Part shown: positions 7,122 to 15,957 of the stretch, one piece after another
How positions within the stretch are numbered: position 1 is the stretch's first letter
Layout of the letters: the number at the start of each line of letters is the position of its first letter
Assembly: GCF_004006015.1 (NCBI RefSeq)
Contig: NZ_CP034766.1
Coordinates: forward strand, 2,947,001 to 3,011,000
Length of the DNA: 64,000 nucleotides
Direction of reading: 5' to 3'
From: Rhodococcus sp. X156
Lineage (GTDB): Bacteria; Actinomycetota; Actinomycetes; Mycobacteriales; Mycobacteriaceae
Notes under the pieces: generated by a model
Told to the model about the DNA's origin: nothing
Seen by the model: only the letters and a program-made list of their open reading frames with translations
The model's database searches: none
Made by a program: the position numbers and the translations under genes

Positions 7122-8825
7122 TCAGCCCTGGCCCACCCGCACGGTGCGCACCGCCTGCGTGCACGCCGCGTCCAGGTTGGAGTCACCAGGAGCGTGCAGA
7201 CAGCCCACGCTCACCTGGGTGCCCTGCTGCACCAGCACGTACCAGTCCACGACGGCACCGTCGGGGCGCAGCTCCCGGTAGGACGTCACCGCCCGGTCGG
7301 CGTAGCGGGTGTCGGCTGCGAAGTCGGCGTACTGCTTGCCAGCCCGCTGCTCCACCGCCAGCTGTTGCTGCAGCGCGGTGGCCAGCTCGGCCTGGCTCAG
7401 CGAGGTGCCGACGGTGATCTGCACCAGCAGGATGCGCTGTGGCTCCGGCGGGGTGCCGGTGGGAGTGAGCTCCAGGCGAGCACGAGTCGTGCTCTCACCC
7501 CGGTAGGACTCCTGCCAGTCGACGGGCACGGTCATGGTGGCGCGACCGGAGGCCACCACCTGGGTGGTCGGTGCCGTCGGGCGCTGGGCCACCAGCACCG
7601 CCCCCACCGCACCCGCGGCCAGGACGAGCACCGCGGCTGCCACCACGCGCCGCCGCCGGCGCCGGGCCCGCCGCCGCCCGGCACGGCTGTCGTCCACCGC
7701 ACCGAACACCGGCCGGTCCGCGGCCGACCGGGCCCGCTCGGGCACCCTCTCTGCGGTGTTCTCGGGCTCCGGGGGAGCTGCCCGCAGCGCCCCGCGGGCC
7801 ACCGACGTCTCCGGGTGCTCGGTGGTGCGCGGCAGCACACCGAGCCGCTGGTGGATCCGGGAGGCGACCAGCGGCGTGCGCGAGGCACCGCCCACCAGCA
7901 GCACCTCGGCGCGGCAGCCGCCACGGCGGTCCACTGCGCCCGTCTGGCGCAGGGCGTCCTCGAGCAGGTCCACCACGGCATCCACCCGGTGGCCGACCAG
8001 CCGCTCCAGGTCGGCGCGGGTGAGGTGGCCGTCCAGCAGCCCACCGGGCAGCGGGACGTCGGCGTAGGAGTGGCGGGAGAGACTCTCCTTGGCGGTCCGC
8101 ACGTCGGCGCGCAGCGCCAGGTAGCGCTGCCGCGGCCCGAGCCCGCTGCCCCGCAGCACCGCGTCCCAGCGGGGCCGCTGCTGCGGGGTGACTCGCCGGC
8201 CCAGCTCGGCCAGCAGCAGCAGGTCGATCTCCGCGCCTGCCAGAGCTCCGTCCGTGCGGGTGGTGAGCACCCGGTAGCCGGTGGCACCACCCTCCAGGAC
8301 CGCGACGTCCGTGCTGCCGGCCCCGACGTCCACCACCGCCACGAGCGCACCGGTGCGTGGCGGCTCGTGGGCCAGGGCCGCCGCCACGGGCTCGGGCACG
8401 GCCACCACCCGCGGCGCCAGGCCCTGTGCTGCCGAGGTGAGGACCTCCAGCCGCACCGGGCCCCACTCGGCGGGGTGAGTCAGCACCAGCACGTCCACCG
8501 GCTCGCCGTCGGCCGCGGCCACGGCCTCCCGCACCGCCCTGGCCAGCACCGCGGCCAGCGCCCGCCGCACCGGCACCACCTGCTCGCCCAGCAGCAGCGA
8601 TTCCTCGTCGATGCGTCGCACGGGCGTCGGCTCGTAGCGAGCCGGGTTCAGCGCCGCCTGACCATCCGCCTCTGCCCCCACGAACAGCGCGTGCCCGTCG
8701 GCGTACACCGCGCTGGACATCGTGGGTGCCCCGTCGATCGGCACGATCCGGGCGGGCTCACCGTCCACCGAGATGGCCACGCAAGTGGAGGCACTGCCCA
8801 GGTCCACGGCCACCGCGAGACTCAT
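7122..8825 (-). CDS. Hsp70-like ATPase fused to an Rv3446c-type ESX-4 domain
   Basis: The protein is 567 residues. Residues 1-360 form an actin/Hsp70-fold ATPase: phosphate-1 motif VDLGSASTCVA at the start, phosphate-2 VVDVGAGSTDVAV near 160, and the adenosine motif VGGASRTPLV near 304. A very basic Arg run precedes a single transmembrane helix at about 391-412. Residues 413-567 match the type VII secretion-associated Rv3446c C-terminal family (TVPVDWQES near its start, two Cys near the end). The substrate-binding domain of true Hsp70 is absent. ATG 8825 overlaps the eccC4 stop (ATGA), so the genes are coupled. The ATPase would be cytosolic and the small domain outside. I infer an ESX-4 assembly or energy role; no activity is proven by sequence. 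Confidence 0.8.
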   Translation of the reverse strand: MSLAVAVDLGSASTCVAISVDGEPARIVPIDGAPTMSSAVYADGHALFVGAEADGQAALNPARYEPTPVRRIDEESLLLGEQVVPVRRALAAVLARAVREAVAAADGEPVDVLVLTHPAEWGPVRLEVLTSAAQGLAPRVVAVPEPVAAALAHEPPRTGALVAVVDVGAGSTDVAVLEGGATGYRVLTTRTDGALAGAEIDLLLLAELGRRVTPQQRPRWDAVLRGSGLGPRQRYLALRADVRTAKESLSRHSYADVPLPGGLLDGHLTRADLERLVGHRVDAVVDLLEDALRQTGAVDRRGGCRAEVLLVGGASRTPLVASRIHQRLGVLPRTTEHPETSVARGALRAAPPEPENTAERVPERARSAADRPVFGAVDDSRAGRRRARRRRRRVVAAAVLVLAAGAVGAVLVAQRPTAPTTQVVASGRATMTVPVDWQESYRGESTTRARLELTPTGTPPEPQRILLVQITVGTSLSQAELATALQQQLAVEQRAGKQYADFAADTRYADRAVTSYRELRPDGAVVDWYVLVQQGTQVSVGCLHAPGDSNLDAACTQAVRTVRVGQG

Positions 8826-11800
8826 TGCGGAGGCAACCACGCCAGCTGGACCAGCCGCTGACCCAGCTTGCGGCTCACCAGCACCCCACGCCCGGGCGGC
8901 TGCGCGGAGGGCTTGACCGTGCCGACCAGGGCGCCCTCGTCGCGGCTGCCGCTCATCACCAGACCCGGTGAGGCGAGGTCGCGCAGCCGGGCGATGACGG
9001 GGTCGTACAGCGCTCGCGCGGCTCCGCCGCTGCGTCGGGTGACCACGAGGTGCAGGCCGACGTCCTTGGCCTGGGCGAGCAGGTCCACCAGTGGGCTCAG
9101 CGGGTTGCCGCTGCCGGTGGCCACCAGGTCGTAGTCGTCCACCACGACGTAGATCTCCGGCCCGCTCCACCACGAGCGGTCACGCAGCTGCTCCTGGGTG
9201 ACCGAGCTGTCCGGCATGCGCGCGTTGAGGTACACCACGATCTCGTTGATCATGTCGGTGAGCACCGCTGCGGAGGCGGCGTAGCCGGCGAGGTGGTCAC
9301 CAGACACCACGCCCAGCAGCGTCCGCCGGTAGTCGGCGACGATGAACTTGGCCTGCTTGGGCGTCGTCCGGGCCATCACCTGGGTGCACAGGCTGCGCAG
9401 CAGGGCGGTCTTGCCCGACTCGCTGTCGGCGAAGACCAGCAGGTGCGGCTCCGCCGCGAAGTCCAGGTAAGCCGGCGCCAGCTCGTCCTCGTCGATACCG
9501 ATGGGGATGCGCATCGGGTCACGCGGGTCCTGCTCGGTCGCGGCGAGCAGCGCCTCGAAGGGGTAGCGCTCCGGCAGCATCCGCACCGGCGGGGCGGGGC
9601 GCCCGGGCCAGGCCTCGGTGAGGCGGGCCGCGGCGTCGGCGATGCCGGCGGTGAGGTCGTCAGCCTGCGCACGGGAGTCCACCCGCGGCAGCGCGACGAG
9701 CATCTGCAGCTTGTCCCGGGACAGGCCGCGACCAGGCCGGCCCTGCGGCACGTTGGCAGCCACCCGCCGGTCCACGTCGGACTCCGACGGGTCGCCCAGG
9801 CGCAGCTCCACCCGAGTGCCGAGCAGGTCCTTCAGCGCGGGGCGGATCTCGGCCCAGCGGGCGCTGGCCACCACCAGGTGCACGCCGTAGGACAGCCCCT
9901 GTGCCGCCAGCGTCATCACCGACTGCTCGAGGCTCTCGAACTCGGTCTTGAACGCCAGCCAGCCGTCGATCACCAGGAACACGTCGCCGAAGGGGTCCTC
10001 GGCGGTCTCCGGGAGCTCGCCCCGACGCCGGCGGGCCCGGAACTCGGCCATCGAGTCGATGCCGAGGTCGCGGAAGCGCTGCTCGCGGCGGCGCACCAGG
10101 CCGGTCAGCTCGGCCACGGTGCGCCGCACCCGGTCGGCGTCGAGCCGGCCGGCCACCGAGCCCACGTGCGGCAGGGCCGCCATCGGCCCGAGGGTGCCGC
10201 CGCCGAAGTCCAGGCAGTACAGCTGCACCTCCGCCGGGGTGTGGGTGAGCGCCAGCGCCAGCATGAACGTGCGCAGCGCGGTGGACTTGCCGGTCTGTGG
10301 TCCGCCCAGCACCGCCATGTGGCCCTGACCGCCGGAGAGGTCCACCCACAGCTGGTCGCGCCGCTGCTCGAAGGGCTTGTCCACGATGCCGATGGGGACG
10401 GTGAGCCGGCCGTTGCCGAAGAAGCCCACCGGGCTCAGCCCCCGGTCGGGGGTGGCCGCCAGCGGGGGCAGCAGCTGGTCCAGGGTGGGCGAGACCTCCA
10501 GCGGCGGCAGCCACACCTCGTGCGCGGCCGGGCCCTGCCCCTCCAGGCGACGCACCACCACGTCCAGCAGGGTGTCCTCCACACCGGACTCGGGCACCGG
10601 TGCCGGGGCGCCAGGCAGCGCCGGCTCGGCGAGCACCGGCTCCACGGCGTCGGGCTCGGTGCGCTCCGGACCGAACCAGCGGGGGCGGCGGGTGGCGGTC
10701 ACCGGCGCGGTGACCGCCGGCTGGCCGTTGTCGGCAGCACGGTAGGGCCCGGAGACGTAGGCGGCCTTGAAGCGCACCAGGGTGGAGGTGTCCAGCTTCA
10801 GGTAGCCCGACCCGGGGATGCTGGGCAGCTCGTAGGCGTCCGGGACGCCGAGCACCGTGCGCGACTCCGACGCGGAGAACGTCTTGAGCCCGATGCGGTA
10901 GGACAGGTGGCTGTCCAGCCCGCGCAGCTTGCCCTCCTCCAGCCGCTGGCTGGCCAGCAGCAGGTGCATCTGCAGCGAGCGGCCCAGCCGGCCGATGGCC
11001 ACGAACAGATCGGCGAAGTCGGGCTTCTGGCTGAGCAGCTCGGAGAACTCGTCCACCACGATGAACAGCGCGGGCAGCGGGTCGAGGTTGGCCCCGTTCT
11101 CCCGGGCCCGCTCGTACTCCTTGACGTTGGCGAAGTTGCCGGCACTCTTGAGCAGCTCCTGGCGACGGTTCATCTCCCCGGCCAGAGCGTCCTTCATGCG
11201 GTCGACCATGGTCAGGTCGTCAGCCAGGTTGGTGATCACCGCCGCCACGTGCGGCGCGCTCTCCAGCCCCAGGAACGTCGCGCCACCCTTGAAGTCCACC
11301 AGGATCAGGTTGAGGGCGGCCGAGGAGTGGGTGGTGATCATGCCCAGCACCAGGGTGCGCAGGAACTCCGACTTGCCCGAGCCGGTGGCGCCGATGCACA
11401 GCCCGTGCGGTCCCATGCCCTCCTGGGCGGACTCCTTGATGTCCAGCTCCACCGGCTCCCCGTGCTCGCCGATCCCCACCGGGACCCGCAGGCGGTCGCG
11501 CAGCGGACGGGGGCGCCAGGCCTGGGCCACGTCGAAGGTCATGGCGTCGGGCAGGCCCAGCAGGTCCAGGAAGCCCACGTTGGACAGCAGCGGGTCCTCC
11601 CCGCTGTCCGCACCGCCGGCGCCGAGCCGGTAGGGGGCCAGCCGTCGGGCCAGCGCCTCGACCTGGGCGACGCTCATCGCGTCGGGATCGGCGAAGCGCT
11701 CCACCCCGGCAGCGCTGCGGGCGCCGACACCCTCCGCGGTGACCACCAGGCGCAGGCCGCGGCGCGAGGCGAGCGTGCCCAGGCAGGCGGAGAGGTCGAG

Positions 11801-12832
11801 CAGGGTGACCGCGGCCAGACCCTCCTCCAGCAGGACGTGCTCGGTGCCGGTGACGTCGCCACCGTCCACCACCACCACCAGCTGCGGCTGGTCGGGCACG
11901 GGCGCGGCGTTGCGGCTGAAGCGGCCGCGGTCGGCCAGCACCTCCTGCAGCGACTCCTCCAGCTCGGCCAGCGAGGAGAACAGCATCCGCTCCGACCCCA
12001 GCGCGTCGGTGCGGTGCGGGTTCTGGGCGTGCGGGAGCCACTTCACCCACTCCCACTCGGCGCGCTGGACCCGGCCGGCGACCACGGCCACCAGCACGTC
12101 CTCCGGCGAGTGGAAGGTGACCAGCTGAGCCAGCATCGCCCGGGTCAGCGCCCGCGCGGCGTCCTCGTCGCCGCCCACCTCCACGGCGGCGAAGCCGCCC
12201 ACCGAGATGGCGATGGGCAGCTCGCTGACCACCGAGTGCGCCCGCACGAAGCGGCGCAGCGCCACCGTGGCGATCGGCTCGAGCTCCTCCACCGGCCCGG
12301 TCTGCGGCGGCACCAGCTGGGTGGCCAGCCGCTGGTGGCCGCGGCCCACTCGCACGTGGCAGAAGTCGGCGTCACTGGTGCGGCGCTCCCACATCCGCCG
12401 GGTGCGCACCATCGAGGACAGCGCCTCGGGATCGGGGTGCACCCACTCCAGGCCGGCACGCTGGTCGTTGCCGGCCTGGCGCGCTCGGCCCCGCATCTGG
12501 CCCAGGTAGCGCAGGTAGTCCTTGCGGTCCTCGTTCATCTCGGCCTTGCGCTGGCCCCCGCTGCGCCCACCGCCGCCGGCGAACATTCCCACCATGGACA
12601 TCAGCATCATCATCGGGAACAGCAGCGACGCCGGGTTCAGACCTCCACCGGAGGTGATCAGCAGGGCGACCATGCCCACCACGGCCACCACCATGACCAC
12701 CGGCATGAGCTTCATCAGCAGCCCACCGGGGACGAGGCGAGGCACCTCCGGCGGCGGCTCCAGGTGCACCTCGCCGCCCGGGGTCCGGGGAGCGCTCATC
12801 CGTGCCGTGCGGCGAAACTGGATGGTGCTCAC
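8822..12832 (-). CDS. eccC4: ESX-4 secretion ATPase EccC
   Basis: EccC is the FtsK/SpoIIIE-type motor that binds ESX substrates and powers export. The 1336-residue protein is a fused EccCa-EccCb. It has two N-terminal transmembrane helices (about 41-85) followed by three ATPase domains. Walker A motifs are GATGSGKS near residue 480, GGPQTGKST near 842 and DSESGKTA near 1135. Walker B-like stretches include LILVDFKGG, VFLVIDGW and IYVVVDDYD. The second and third loops deviate more, as usual. GTG 12832 is preceded by GGGGAG and begins VSTIQFRR, a typical EccC opening; the longer open frame upstream is the divergent promoter region. It is divergent from eccD4 and coupled to the Rv3446c-like gene. 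Confidence 0.95.
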   Translation of the reverse strand: MSTIQFRRTARMSAPRTPGGEVHLEPPPEVPRLVPGGLLMKLMPVVMVVAVVGMVALLITSGGGLNPASLLFPMMMLMSMVGMFAGGGGRSGGQRKAEMNEDRKDYLRYLGQMRGRARQAGNDQRAGLEWVHPDPEALSSMVRTRRMWERRTSDADFCHVRVGRGHQRLATQLVPPQTGPVEELEPIATVALRRFVRAHSVVSELPIAISVGGFAAVEVGGDEDAARALTRAMLAQLVTFHSPEDVLVAVVAGRVQRAEWEWVKWLPHAQNPHRTDALGSERMLFSSLAELEESLQEVLADRGRFSRNAAPVPDQPQLVVVVDGGDVTGTEHVLLEEGLAAVTLLDLSACLGTLASRRGLRLVVTAEGVGARSAAGVERFADPDAMSVAQVEALARRLAPYRLGAGGADSGEDPLLSNVGFLDLLGLPDAMTFDVAQAWRPRPLRDRLRVPVGIGEHGEPVELDIKESAQEGMGPHGLCIGATGSGKSEFLRTLVLGMITTHSSAALNLILVDFKGGATFLGLESAPHVAAVITNLADDLTMVDRMKDALAGEMNRRQELLKSAGNFANVKEYERARENGANLDPLPALFIVVDEFSELLSQKPDFADLFVAIGRLGRSLQMHLLLASQRLEEGKLRGLDSHLSYRIGLKTFSASESRTVLGVPDAYELPSIPGSGYLKLDTSTLVRFKAAYVSGPYRAADNGQPAVTAPVTATRRPRWFGPERTEPDAVEPVLAEPALPGAPAPVPESGVEDTLLDVVVRRLEGQGPAAHEVWLPPLEVSPTLDQLLPPLAATPDRGLSPVGFFGNGRLTVPIGIVDKPFEQRRDQLWVDLSGGQGHMAVLGGPQTGKSTALRTFMLALALTHTPAEVQLYCLDFGGGTLGPMAALPHVGSVAGRLDADRVRRTVAELTGLVRRREQRFRDLGIDSMAEFRARRRRGELPETAEDPFGDVFLVIDGWLAFKTEFESLEQSVMTLAAQGLSYGVHLVVASARWAEIRPALKDLLGTRVELRLGDPSESDVDRRVAANVPQGRPGRGLSRDKLQMLVALPRVDSRAQADDLTAGIADAAARLTEAWPGRPAPPVRMLPERYPFEALLAATEQDPRDPMRIPIGIDEDELAPAYLDFAAEPHLLVFADSESGKTALLRSLCTQVMARTTPKQAKFIVADYRRTLLGVVSGDHLAGYAASAAVLTDMINEIVVYLNARMPDSSVTQEQLRDRSWWSGPEIYVVVDDYDLVATGSGNPLSPLVDLLAQAKDVGLHLVVTRRSGGAARALYDPVIARLRDLASPGLVMSGSRDEGALVGTVKPSAQPPGRGVLVSRKLGQRLVQLAWLPPQ

Positions 12833-13069
12833 CGTCGCAACTCCCCCCAGGTGGCGTTCGGGCCAATTCGTGACGAACCCCGCCGAGCACCGCCAGTCGC
12901 AGCCATAATAGGGCCGCGCAGGGTCCCCGCGAGCCGTATCGTCACAACGAGTCGTCCACTGTGCACGCTCCGTTTGCACTCGGGGACAACTGACTCGAGC
13001 GAGAGCCGATCTCGACGACGCACCGGACGGGGCCGCCGCGGGCGCGGACCAGGACGAGGAGACCCACCA
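12833..13069. promoter_or_regulatory. Divergent eccC4/eccD4 control region
   Basis: This 237-base spacer separates the two ESX-4 transcription units. It is more AT-rich than its surroundings, with TATTAT on the minus strand around 12910-12905 as a possible eccC -10 element. I could not pair it with a convincing -35. No gene is seen. Confidence 0.4.
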
Positions 13070-14497
13070 GTGACGGCAGTGGCACCAGCACCCGGGAGCA
13101 CCGTCTCCCCCACCCCGCCGGGCGCGCCCGCAGCCACGGGGGCGGCGTACACCCGCACCACCGTGCTGGCCCCGCGCACCCGGATCGACGTGGCGCTGCC
13201 CTCCGACGTCGCGGTGGCCGACCTGTTGCCCATGCTGCTGGACATGGGCCGTGCCACCACCGCCGACGGCGGCGCCCCGCACGGCGGCTGGTGCCTGGCC
13301 CGCGTGGCGCAGGGCCCGCTGGACGCCACCCGCACGCTGGCCGCCCAGGGCGTGCTCGACGGTGAGCTGCTGCAGCTGCGCAAGCGCTCGGAGTCACCGC
13401 CGCCGCCTCTCTACGACGACGTGATCGACGCGGTGGCGCTGAGCGCGCCGGACGGCTACCGGCCGTGGACCGCCCAGACCGCTCGCGCCCTGGGCGCGGG
13501 AACCACGCTGCTGGCCCTGCTGGCCGCCACCGTGGCGCTGTACCTCGCCGGTCCGGGCACCGGCGAGGCGATCGCGGCCGCTGGTGCCGCTGCGGTCCTC
13601 GTGGCGGTGGCCGCCGTGGTGGCCCGGGTATACCGGGACCGCCGGAGCGCGGTGGTGATCGGAGTGGGGGCGCTGCCGCTGGGCGCCCTGGCCGGGCTGT
13701 TCGCGGTGCCCGGCGAGCTGGGCCGCCCACACCTGCTGCTGGCCTGCGTGGTGGCGGCCGTGCTGGCCACCGCCGCGCTGGCGCTGACCGCCACCGGGGT
13801 CACCCCCTTCGTGGCCGTCGTCGTCGCGGGCCTGCTGGGGGCCGGGGCCAGCGTGGTCGCCGTGCTGGTGGCCCACCCGCAGTGGGGCATCGGCGCCGGG
13901 ATGGCCGCCGCTGCGCTGGTCGGTCTGTCCGTGGCGCCACGGCTGACCATCCACCTGGCTCGCCTGCCGCTGCCCTCGGTGCCGATCTCGGCCCAGGAGC
14001 TCAACCAGGACGACGACACCGAGTTCCCCGACGGTGCCAGCATCGAGCGCCAGGCCGCGCTGGGCCACCAGTACCTGTCCGGCCTGGTCATCGGGCTCGG
14101 CGTCACCGCCGGCGCCGGGGCGCTGCTGGCCGCCGAGCAGGGCCGGTTCGGGGTGGCCTTCGCCATCGTCGTGGCCGCCGTGCTGATGCTGCGGGCCCGC
14201 ACCTACGCCAACGGCACGCAGGCGGTGTCCCTGCTGCTGGCCGGCACCGCCACCAGTGCCGGGCTCGTCGTCGGGTGGCTGTGCACCGGCGAGCAGCGGA
14301 CCCTCGGGACATGGGTCTTCGCCACCTGCCTGCTGCTGGCCGCCGCCGCGCTGGTGCTCGGCGTGGTGTTCCCCCGCCAGCGGTTCTCCCCGGTGCTGCG
14401 GCGCACGGTCGAGCTGGTCGAGGCGGTGCTCATCGCGGTGGTGCTGCCGCTGGCCCTGGCGGTGATGGACCTCTACTCCACGATGCGGCACCTGTGA
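13070..14497 (+). CDS. eccD4: ESX-4 membrane channel subunit EccD
   Basis: EccD is the multi-spanning core of the ESX inner-membrane complex. The 475-residue protein has a ubiquitin-like N-terminal domain (about 1-100, beginning YTRTTVLAPRTRIDVALP). About eleven hydrophobic helices follow from residue 130 to the C-terminus, which is the expected layout. GTG 13070 follows GAGGAG nine bases upstream. The frame is open for thousands of bases upstream because it is antisense to eccC. The stop overlaps the mycP4 start in GTGA, so the two are coupled. Order eccD-mycP matches Rv3448-Rv3449. Confidence 0.94.
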   Translation: MTAVAPAPGSTVSPTPPGAPAATGAAYTRTTVLAPRTRIDVALPSDVAVADLLPMLLDMGRATTADGGAPHGGWCLARVAQGPLDATRTLAAQGVLDGELLQLRKRSESPPPPLYDDVIDAVALSAPDGYRPWTAQTARALGAGTTLLALLAATVALYLAGPGTGEAIAAAGAAAVLVAVAAVVARVYRDRRSAVVIGVGALPLGALAGLFAVPGELGRPHLLLACVVAAVLATAALALTATGVTPFVAVVVAGLLGAGASVVAVLVAHPQWGIGAGMAAAALVGLSVAPRLTIHLARLPLPSVPISAQELNQDDDTEFPDGASIERQAALGHQYLSGLVIGLGVTAGAGALLAAEQGRFGVAFAIVVAAVLMLRARTYANGTQAVSLLLAGTATSAGLVVGWLCTGEQRTLGTWVFATCLLLAAAALVLGVVFPRQRFSPVLRRTVELVEAVLIAVVLPLALAVMDLYSTMRHL

Positions 14498-15957
14498 CGC
14501 GACGTGCGCGCCGCTGCTCGGCTGCCGTGGCTGCCTCGGCGGTCGTGCTGACGCTGGGCTCCCCCGCCGCGCTGGCCCCACCGGTCCTTGCCCAGCCGGC
14601 ACCCACCCCCACTCCGTCGCCCAGCTACACCACGCCGGCCCCGCCCGACCCGTTGATCACGCCGACCGCGCTGCCGATCGCCCCGGACGCCCCCACCGTC
14701 CGGACGAACGTGGCGTGCGTGCAGGCCGCCCCGGGCACGGCCGGGTCGACCATCGCCGCGGTGCCGTGGGGCCAGAGCCAGCTGCGCTTCGAGGACGCGT
14801 GGGCCCTGAGCACCGGCGCGGGCGTGCCGGTGGCCGTGATCGACACCGGGGTGAACGCCCACCCCCGGCTGGCCGGCCGGCTGGCCCCGGGCGGCGACTA
14901 CGTCTCCGACAGCCAAGGTCTCACCGACTGCGACGGCCACGGCACGATCGTCGCGGGGATCATCGCGGCATCGGTGGACACCACCGAGCAGACCGGTTTC
15001 GCCGGGGTGGCACCGGGCGCCACGATCATCAGCATCCGCCAGTCGAGCAAGTACTACGAGACGGTGGGCCAGCAGGGCTCGGGCACCGTCGGCTACGGCA
15101 ACCTCAACACCCTGGCCCGCTCGGTGACGCGAGCGGTGGAGCTGGGCGCACGGGTCATCAACATCTCCGAGGCGGCCTGCGCCCCGGCGAACGTGCGCCT
15201 GCAGGACAGTGCCCTCGGGGCGGCCCTGCGCCAGGCCGCCGACCGCGACGTGGTGGTGGTCGCCGCGGCCGGCAACACCGGTGCCGGCTCGGCGGGGGCC
15301 TGCCAGACGCAGAACTCCACGTCGCCCAGCCAGCCCGGGGTGGCCGGCCGGTCCGCGGTCGCCACCATCGTCAGCCCCGCCTGGTACAGCGACTCCGTGC
15401 TCACCGTGGGGGCCGTCGCCGAGGACGGCAGCCCGTCCGACTTCAGCCTGGCCGGGCCGTGGGTCGGGGTGGCTGGCCCGGGAGAGGACATCACCTCGCT
15501 GGACCCCGCCCCCGGCGCCACCGGGCTGACCAACCGGCTCGCCGAGCCCCCGGGCCTGAAGCTGGCCCCCATCCAGGGGACCAGCTTCGCAGTGCCCTAC
15601 GTCGCCGGCACGGCAGCACTGGTGCGGGCCCGGTTTCCCAACCTCTCCGCCAAGCAGGTCGTGGCCCGGATCAAGGCCACCGCACGCACCCCCTCCGGCG
15701 GCTGGACGCCCCAGGTCGGCCACGGCGTGGTGGACCCGGTGGCCGCAGTCGCCGACGTGCTGCCCGAGGAGGTCTCGGCCCAGTCCGCCAGCACCAGCAC
15801 CACCCAGCTCAGCGCGCCGCCGCCGGCGCCGGCGCCCGACCACACGGCCCGGACGGTGGCCTTCGTGGGCTCGGCCACCGCACTGGCCCTGGTGCTCATC
15901 ACCTTCGCGGTGCTCGACGCCGTGCGCCGGCACCGCCGCAACCAGCAGCCCGACTAG
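14494..15957 (+). CDS. mycP4: ESX-4 mycosin, membrane-anchored subtilisin-like protease MycP
   Basis: Mycosins are serine proteases required for stability of the ESX complex. The 487-residue protein starts with a signal peptide (about 1-33) and a Pro/Thr-rich stretch. The S8 catalytic triad is present: Asp117 in VIDTGV, His149 in DGHGT and Ser364 in GTSFAVPYVAG, with the oxyanion Asn in AAAGNTG. A transmembrane helix near 450-470 and a basic tail (RRHRRNQQPD) anchor it. GTG 14494 overlaps the eccD4 stop. Its TAG shares the CTAG tetramer with the stop of eccB4 on the other strand. Confidence 0.95.
   Translation: MTRRARRCSAAVAASAVVLTLGSPAALAPPVLAQPAPTPTPSPSYTTPAPPDPLITPTALPIAPDAPTVRTNVACVQAAPGTAGSTIAAVPWGQSQLRFEDAWALSTGAGVPVAVIDTGVNAHPRLAGRLAPGGDYVSDSQGLTDCDGHGTIVAGIIAASVDTTEQTGFAGVAPGATIISIRQSSKYYETVGQQGSGTVGYGNLNTLARSVTRAVELGARVINISEAACAPANVRLQDSALGAALRQAADRDVVVVAAAGNTGAGSAGACQTQNSTSPSQPGVAGRSAVATIVSPAWYSDSVLTVGAVAEDGSPSDFSLAGPWVGVAGPGEDITSLDPAPGATGLTNRLAEPPGLKLAPIQGTSFAVPYVAGTAALVRARFPNLSAKQVVARIKATARTPSGGWTPQVGHGVVDPVAAVADVLPEEVSAQSASTSTTQLSAPPPAPAPDHTARTVAFVGSATALALVLITFAVLDAVRRHRRNQQPD

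Noticed and set aside
5966-7186. Upstream extension of the esxU frame to 7186
   Set aside because: It is antisense to the DUF5995-like gene and not WXG100-like. ATG 5965 has a strong ribosome site.
9050-13069. A plus-strand open frame running from 9050 into eccD4
   Set aside because: It is antisense to eccC4, and only the part after GTG 13070 looks like EccD.
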